Source: Chloroflexota bacterium (GTDB lineage: Bacteria > Chloroflexota > Dehalococcoidia > Lucifugimonadales > UBA3495). Taken from it: a stretch of DNA of 7,238 nt. The translations under genes and the position numbers were made by a program. Numbering within the stretch: position 1 is the stretch's first letter; each line of letters begins with the position of its first letter. The DNA lies in the NCBI GenBank assembly GCA_022562335.1, contig JADFPM010000139.1:1-7238 (forward strand), in the 5' to 3' direction. Below the pieces are notes generated by a model. The model was not told the origin of the DNA, did no database searches, and saw nothing but the letters and a program-made list of their open reading frames with translations. Positions 1 to 4,304 of the stretch are shown here, one piece after another.

Positions 1-1
1 C

Positions 2-1465
2 GCCGCGAGAGGGAGTCATGTCCAGCTCAACCCGTACCGGCATAACGACCGGTTCGGTCAGGGGCCCGACCCAGGTGACGATAGCCATGTAAGCGATGAG
101 CAGCAGGAACGTGATGGCCATGTGATGGAGAAAGGCTATCTCCGGAAGCAGCAGCACCAATAGTCCATACACCGGCACGCCCAGAATCATGGCGCCGATG
201 GCCGCCGCCGGGGGCGCCTTTTTCACCAGCATCCCGAACAGAAATGAAGCCACAATACCGGGTGAAATAAAGCCCCAGATCATCTGCATATACTGGAAGA
301 CGCTGCCGAATCCGGCCACCACCGGCACCCACAGCCCGCCGACGACCACGAAGACCGCCGTGGCTATCCGGCCCACGGTAACCAACCTGCGGTTCGAGGC
401 GTCTTTTTTCAAATGGCGCTTATAGATGTCGATGGTGAAAATGGTGGCGGCCGAGTTCAGCATGGAATCCAGTGAACTCAGGACGGCTCCGAACAGGGCG
501 GCGAACATGATACCCCGCAGACCGGTGGGCAGGATACGGCTGATCATGTAGGGATAGGCCTGGTCGGCCCGGGGAATGTCGCTCCCGTAAAGTTGGTATG
601 CCATGATCCCCGGGAACACGATGATGAAGGGGATGAACAGTTTAATATACGCCGCCAGGAAAATGCCTTTTTGACCTTCAGCCAGGCTCCTGGCCGCCAG
701 GGTCCGCTGGGTGATAAACTGGTTGAGGCCCCAGTAATACAGGTTGGGAATCCACAGGCCGCCGATGAACACCGCCACCCAGGGCATTTCGGGGTGATTC
801 CAGGGCAACACCGTGTGCAGCTTCCCGGCGGAACCGGCCACAAATGCGTCCCAGCCGCCCACGGCCTGAAAACCCAGTATCATCACCAGAAGACCTCCCA
901 GGAGCAGGGCCACCCCCTGAAACAGATCGGACCAGACCACAGCCTTGAGCCCGCCGTAGATGGTATACGTACCGGCAATGATGGCGATGAGCCAGACACC
1001 CACCATAATATCGATGCCGAAAATCGACTGGAGGGCCAGCGAACCGGCATACAACACCGAAGCCAGGGCCACCACAACGTAAGCCACCATCACGTAACCG
1101 GCCATGAGGGTGCGCGCGGCGTTATTGTAGCGGTATTCCAGGTACTCGGGAATCGTATAGATCCCGCTGCGAAGGAATTTAGGGAGAAAGAAAATAGCGA
1201 CGATCACCATCGTCACCGCCGCCATCCACTCGTAGCTGGCGATGGCTAAGCCGATGTCGTAGCCCCGGCCGGCCATACCGACGAAATGCTCAGTGGAAAT
1301 ATTAGAGGCAATGAGTGAAAACCCGATGAGCCACCAGGAGAGGTTCCGGCCGGCAAGAAAGTAATCGGCCGAGGTCTCCTCTTCCCTGGAGGCATAGAGG
1401 GAAATACCGATCACCGTAGCCAGAAAGGCCACAAAAGCAACCAGATCAATCCAATTGAGTGTCAT
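2..1465 (-). CDS. SGLT-type sodium/sugar symporter (SSS family), 3' end cut by window edge
   Basis: Predicted inner-membrane transporter that uses the sodium gradient to import a sugar or a similar polyol. Reading the minus strand from the ATG at 1465 gives 488 uninterrupted residues with no stop before the left edge. The family member vSGLT has roughly 540 residues, so a short C-terminal part (about one helix) is missing. The protein follows vSGLT almost segment by segment: SLIASNISTEHF (residues 50-61), GLAIASYEW (72-80), PNLYYWGLNQ (240-249), LSSLDSMLNSAATIFT (329-344) and FQYMQ (390-394). Residues aligning with the vSGLT Na2 sodium site are present (A53, I56, S330, S331). So are most sugar contacts (E79, N241, Y244, W245, K275, Q394). 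Position 60 is His, as in human SGLT1 (H83), where vSGLT has Gln. The start has AGGGAG seven bases upstream. The gene diverges from the TPR gene across a 306-bp gap. The family call is firm; galactose, glucose or inositol as substrate is not resolved. Confidence 0.95.
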   Translation of the reverse strand, partial: MTLNWIDLVAFVAFLATVIGISLYASREEETSADYFLAGRNLSWWLIGFSLIASNISTEHFVGMAGRGYDIGLAIASYEWMAAVTMVIVAIFFLPKFLRSGIYTIPEYLEYRYNNAARTLMAGYVMVAYVVVALASVLYAGSLALQSIFGIDIMVGVWLIAIIAGTYTIYGGLKAVVWSDLFQGVALLLGGLLVMILGFQAVGGWDAFVAGSAGKLHTVLPWNHPEMPWVAVFIGGLWIPNLYYWGLNQFITQRTLAARSLAEGQKGIFLAAYIKLFIPFIIVFPGIMAYQLYGSDIPRADQAYPYMISRILPTGLRGIMFAALFGAVLSSLDSMLNSAATIFTIDIYKRHLKKDASNRRLVTVGRIATAVFVVVGGLWVPVVAGFGSVFQYMQMIWGFISPGIVASFLFGMLVKKAPPAAAIGAMILGVPVYGLLVLLLPEIAFLHHMAITFLLLIAYMAIVTWVGPLTEPVVMPVRVELDMTPSRG

Positions 1466-1472
1466 GAGCGTT

Positions 1473-1478
1473 CTCCCT
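1473..1478 (-). promoter_or_regulatory. Ribosome-binding site of the symporter gene
   Basis: On the minus strand the sequence AGGGAG lies seven bases before the ATG at 1465. It is a good Shine-Dalgarno match at normal spacing and supports this start, which also fits the N-terminal length of the SGLT family. Confidence 0.7.
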
Positions 1479-1488
1479 GTGCCGGTTG

Positions 1489-1494
1489 GTTATA
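1489..1494 (-). promoter_or_regulatory. Possible -10 box for the symporter gene
   Basis: TATAAC on the minus strand sits inside the 8-bp palindrome GTTATAAC (1489-1496), about 24 bases upstream of the symporter start. I find no convincing -35 box 16-18 bp upstream. This is a weak candidate only; an alternative promoter further upstream would place the structured element at 1557-1676 in the leader. Confidence 0.2.
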
Positions 1495-1556
1495 ACGCGA
1501 TCATCAATGCGGAGGAAATTAAAGGCCGTGGACCGCCAAAGGGTAATTTGTAATGG

Positions 1557-1676
1557 TTGGGTCCCGGCGGAACGGCTCCCGGAAGTTTCAAGACACGGTT
1601 ACTTATTGTCATCTCGAACCGTGGCCGATCCCTTTTGCCGGTGTAAAAGGCCACAGCCGAGTGCGCCGGGACCAAA
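1557..1676. repeat. Nested inverted-repeat element, possible structured RNA or small palindromic repeat
   Basis: The outer arms GGTCCCGGCG (1560-1569) and CGCCGGGACC (1664-1673) are perfect 10-bp complements; past one mismatch, TT at 1557-1558 pairs with AA at 1675-1676. Inside, CGGCT (1573-1577) pairs with AGCCG (1655-1659) across a 3x4 internal loop. This closes two hairpins: CACGGTT (1594-1600) with AACCGTG (1617-1623), and CCTTTT (1631-1636) with AAAAGG (1645-1650). The second hairpin can be extended by GTGG (1621-1624) with CCAC (1651-1654), which competes with the first for bases 1621-1623. The whole forms a possible three-way junction in either orientation. No U-run follows on either strand, and no riboswitch family that I know matches. 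It could be a leader RNA of the symporter, an independent small RNA, a palindromic repeat or mobile remnant, or an operator region. The pairing is directly visible; any function is unknown. Confidence 0.5.
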
Positions 1677-1706
1677 TGAAATCCCGGCCCTTTATTACTT
1701 TAGGGG

Positions 1707-1736
1707 CAGACATCTCAGCCTAATCGTCCTTATATT
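1707..1736 (+). promoter_or_regulatory. Weak sigma70-like promoter candidate for the TPR gene
   Basis: CAGACA (1707-1712) matches four of six -35 consensus bases, and TATATT (1731-1736) resembles a -10 box; the spacer is 18 bp. Transcription would start near 1743, giving a leader of about 30 bases before the ATG at 1772. This is consensus reading only and the organism's sigma specificity is unknown. Confidence 0.25.
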
Positions 1737-1771
1737 CGCCTGACCCATGAGAAACCTGTCGTTACCAAGGC

Positions 1772-3400
1772 ATGCCGGAGCCAACCTCTAAACTAGCCGC
1801 CTTCCTCGCCGAGCTCAAGCGCCGCCGGGTCTTCCGGGTGGCTATCGTTTATGCCGGGGTTACCTTTGTCATCATCCAGATCATCGATGGCGCCTTTCCG
1901 GCGATGCACATTCCCGATTGGGTCGGTAGCCTGGTGGTTACCCTGCTGCTGTTGGGATTCCCTGCCGCCGTGGGACTGGCCTGGGCCTTTGACATCACCG
2001 AGAAAGGGGTGGTGCGCACGCCAGCTAAGGAAGGGCCGCCGACGCCCTTGATCGCAGCTAGACCTGCCCCACAGACCCCACCGGCCATCGGACAGGATGC
2101 ACCGGAAACTGCACCGGCTCCTTCCATTGCGGTACTGCCTTTCATGGACCTGAGTCCGGAAAAGGACCAGGACTATTTCTGCGACGGGATGGCGGAAGAA
2201 CTCATCGATGCGCTGACCAAGATCAAGGACTTGCGAGTATCTGCCCGGACCTCCGCCTTTTCATTCAAAGGCCAACAGCAGGACATCCGCGAGATCGGAC
2301 AAAAGCTGAATGTGGCGACAGTGCTGGAAGGGAGTGTAAGGAAATCGGATACCCGGCTGCGGATCTCGGCCCAGCTGATCAACGTGGCCGACGGCTACCA
2401 CCTTTGGTCCGAGAAGTATGACCGGGAACTCAAGGATGTCTTCGCCATTCAGGACGAGATCGCGGGAAATATCGTCCAAGCTCTCCGGGTCATGCTGAGC
2501 CCCAAAGAAAAGCGTGCCCTGGGAAAAGTGCCCACTACCGACGTTGAGGCTTATGACGTCTACCTGCGGGGACGGAAGTTCTTCCACCAGTTTAGCCGCA
2601 AAAATATTGCGTTTGCGCGACAGATGTTTAACCGCGCCACGCAAATCGATCCGGATTATGCCCTCGCCTATGCCGGTATTGCCGACTGTCACTCCTGGCT
2701 CTACATGTACTGGGAGAGCACCGATGCGAATCTGCGGGCTGCCGAGGAGGCCAGCCGGAAAGCCCTGGAGCTCGACACGGACCTGGCGGAAGCCCACGTG
2801 GCTCATGGACTTGCCGTCTCACTAAGCGAGCAATACGACGAAGCGGAGAGAGAGTTCGAGACGGCCATTCGGCTGGACCCCAGGCTCTTTGAAGCGTACT
2901 ACTTTTATGCACGTACTTGTTGGCCTCAGGGGAAGCCGGAGAAAGCGGCTGAGCTTTTTGAAAAAGCGTGCGAAGTGAACCCCGAGGATTATCAAGGGCC
3001 ACTCTTTCTGGCTAACACGTACAACGGGCTTGGCCGTAAAACGAAGGCTGAGACTGCCTACCGACGAAGCCTGGAGATCATCGAAAGGCACCTGGAACTC
3101 AACCCGGACGATGCGCGGGCGCACTACCTTGGCGCCAACGCTCTCATCCAATTGGGCGAGGGGAAACGGGGCCTGAAGTGGGCCCGGCGAGCGCTGGCGA
3201 TAGACCCCGGGGATGCTCTGATTCTCTATAATGTTGCTTGTATCTACGCCCTTTCAGAAGAAATCGAAGAAGCGATTGATTATCTGGAGAAATCGGCGAA
3301 GGCCGGCGCTACCCACAAGGAATGGATCGAGCACGATTCCGATCTGGATCCACTGCGCAGCCATCCGCATTTCCAGACGCTGCTGGCGCAAATGTCATGA
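1772..3400 (+). CDS. Membrane-anchored FlgO/TolB-like domain and TPR-repeat protein
   Basis: A 542-residue protein of a large family found in many environmental bacteria; its molecular role is not established. The N-terminus carries the family signature ELKRRRVFRVAIVYAG (residues 14-29) and two hydrophobic helices (about 22-41 and 50-72). The basic KRRR before helix 1 suggests that both the N-terminus and the large domain face the cytoplasm. A proline/alanine-rich linker follows (about 84-117). The FlgO/TolB-amino-terminal-like domain (about 118-245) includes SIAVLPFMDLSPEKDQDYF, DGMAEEL and GYHLWSEKYDREL. TPR-like helices occupy about 258-510, with units such as AEREFETAIRLDP and KAAELFEKACEVNP. 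The tail HKEWIEHDSDLDPL is typical of the family. Relatives often carry an N-terminal winged-helix, cyclase or kinase domain; none is present here. The start fits the family, although AAGG at 1767-1770 is too close to be a good ribosome-binding site and no better one is visible. The gene diverges from the symporter and converges on UbiA. A scaffold or sensory role is plausible but unproven. Confidence 0.9.
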   Translation: MPEPTSKLAAFLAELKRRRVFRVAIVYAGVTFVIIQIIDGAFPAMHIPDWVGSLVVTLLLLGFPAAVGLAWAFDITEKGVVRTPAKEGPPTPLIAARPAPQTPPAIGQDAPETAPAPSIAVLPFMDLSPEKDQDYFCDGMAEELIDALTKIKDLRVSARTSAFSFKGQQQDIREIGQKLNVATVLEGSVRKSDTRLRISAQLINVADGYHLWSEKYDRELKDVFAIQDEIAGNIVQALRVMLSPKEKRALGKVPTTDVEAYDVYLRGRKFFHQFSRKNIAFARQMFNRATQIDPDYALAYAGIADCHSWLYMYWESTDANLRAAEEASRKALELDTDLAEAHVAHGLAVSLSEQYDEAEREFETAIRLDPRLFEAYYFYARTCWPQGKPEKAAELFEKACEVNPEDYQGPLFLANTYNGLGRKTKAETAYRRSLEIIERHLELNPDDARAHYLGANALIQLGEGKRGLKWARRALAIDPGDALILYNVACIYALSEEIEEAIDYLEKSAKAGATHKEWIEHDSDLDPLRSHPHFQTLLAQMS

Positions 3401-3409
3401 AAGACAACA

Positions 3410-3443
3410 AGGATGCGCCGCCCAGCCGCTCGGGGGGCATCCT
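3410..3443 (-). terminator. Terminator-like hairpin between convergent genes
   Basis: AGGATGC (3410-3416) pairs with GCATCCT (3437-3443). The stem continues with CC and CCC (3418-3419, 3421-3423) against GGGGG (3432-3436), with single-base bulges and an 8-base loop. In the minus direction, downstream of the UbiA stop at 3459, the stem is followed by the U-rich UGUUGUCUUU, which fits an imperfect intrinsic terminator for the hydantoinase-UbiA transcript. In the plus direction no T-run follows, so termination of the TPR gene here is less certain. Confidence 0.5.
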
Positions 3444-3458
3444 ACCTATCTCCAGCCG

Positions 3459-4304
3459 TCACGGAATAGACAGGTGAAAGGCCACGCCCAGCACCGCCGC
3501 GATAGCCAGGCCCAGCGGCCATAGGGCCACCCGCCGATCCAGCTCGGCCACGACCAGGAAAATGACGCCCAGTCCGGCGGCCGCTAAAGCTCCAACCACA
3601 GCGATCTGCACCGGGAGCTGGCTGATCAAGATCACCAAAGGCAGGCACCCGGCGGTGAGCACGAACAGGCCGGCAGCTAACCGCCCACCTGGCACGATCC
3701 CAATATGATGGAGAAAAGAACGCTCGCCGCTGGCGGCCGCCGCTTCCGCCCCGAATAGCTGATTGGCCAGGTTGAGGGCCGGTCCCAGCAGCAACCCCAG
3801 GGGATAGGCCCAGAGCAGGGCCCACGGCAGCTCCCCGTTTATGGCGCGCACCCACAGCAGCAGCGTCGGCGCGGCCAGGGCGTGGGGCAGCCAGGAGATA
3901 AATGTCCGCTTGAGACCCAGGTTATAAGCCAGACCGCAAGCCAGGCCAAACAGCATGATGCCCCCAGGTATCGGGCCGAATCGTAATCCCATGCCGAGCG
4001 CGCCAATCAGCAAGCCGCTCGCCATGATCAGGGCGGTGCGCGGGTTGACCTGTCCCGATGGAATGGGCTTGGAAGGTTTGGCCACCGCATCATAGGGCCG
4101 GTCAAGCAGATCGTTGGTGATCCCGATGGTTAACTGGATTAGCAACATGACCAGCCCCACCGGCAGTATGCGGCTGATGTCGAACGGGCCGGCCCGGGGG
4201 ATGGCAAGCACCATGGTCACGCCGGCCACAGCCAACGAGGTAAAGGGATGCATCAGCAGCCCATGGGCGGCGAGACGCCGGATGATCGTTCCGCTAACCG
4301 GCAC
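3459..4304 (-). CDS. UbiA-family membrane prenyltransferase with degenerate second Asp motif
   Basis: A polytopic inner-membrane protein of the UbiA superfamily, whose members transfer a polyprenyl group from its diphosphate to an aromatic, glycerol-phosphate or other acceptor. With the GTG start at 4304 it has 281 residues, a normal length, and is largely hydrophobic. The first aspartate-rich motif is intact: TNDLLDRPYD (residues 63-72, with N64, D65, D68 and D72), followed by the characteristic KPSKPIPSG. YNLGLKRTFISWLPHALA (127-144) is also typical. The second motif, normally of the type NDxxDxExDxxxGxRT, reads NQLFGAEAAAASGERS (181-196) and keeps only N, one E and GxR. GTG 4304 is preferred over the ATG at 4346 because GGAGG lies eight bases upstream and the overlap with the preceding gene shrinks to 11 bp; ATG 4253 would leave a very short N-terminus. 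The gene follows the hydantoinase gene and is probably translationally coupled to it. Substrate and pathway (quinone, lipid or other) cannot be assigned. Confidence 0.88.
   Translation of the reverse strand: MPVSGTIIRRLAAHGLLMHPFTSLAVAGVTMVLAIPRAGPFDISRILPVGLVMLLIQLTIGITNDLLDRPYDAVAKPSKPIPSGQVNPRTALIMASGLLIGALGMGLRFGPIPGGIMLFGLACGLAYNLGLKRTFISWLPHALAAPTLLLWVRAINGELPWALLWAYPLGLLLGPALNLANQLFGAEAAAASGERSFLHHIGIVPGGRLAAGLFVLTAGCLPLVILISQLPVQIAVVGALAAAGLGVIFLVVAELDRRVALWPLGLAIAAVLGVAFHLSIP

Noticed and set aside
593..1249. A 218-codon plus-strand open frame opposite the symporter
   Set aside because: It is antisense to a continuous, clearly conserved SGLT reading frame and has the low-complexity His/Gln/Gly composition of a shadow frame.
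1594..1623. A GGTTCGAGA string on the minus strand resembling a tRNA T-loop
   Set aside because: The flanking five-base arms do not pair as a T-stem. The real pairing is the CACGGTT/AACCGTG hairpin with a 16-base loop, and no anticodon arm or acceptor stem fits.
1557..1676. The inverted-repeat element as an insertion sequence or MITE with target duplication
   Set aside because: The outer repeats suit a miniature element, but the flanking bases (AATGG on the left, TGAAA on the right) are not a duplication and no transposase is present. It is kept only as an open possibility.
1486..1743. An 85-codon plus-strand open frame in the intergenic gap
   Set aside because: It has no recognisable domain or convincing ribosome-binding site and spans the whole inverted-repeat element, so its openness is best explained by chance.
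1747..1791. A 14-codon mini-ORF (ATG 1747 to TAA 1791) overlapping the start of the TPR gene, considered as a leader peptide
   Set aside because: No Shine-Dalgarno is visible before it, the sequence shows no regulatory codon run, and an ORF this short is expected by chance.
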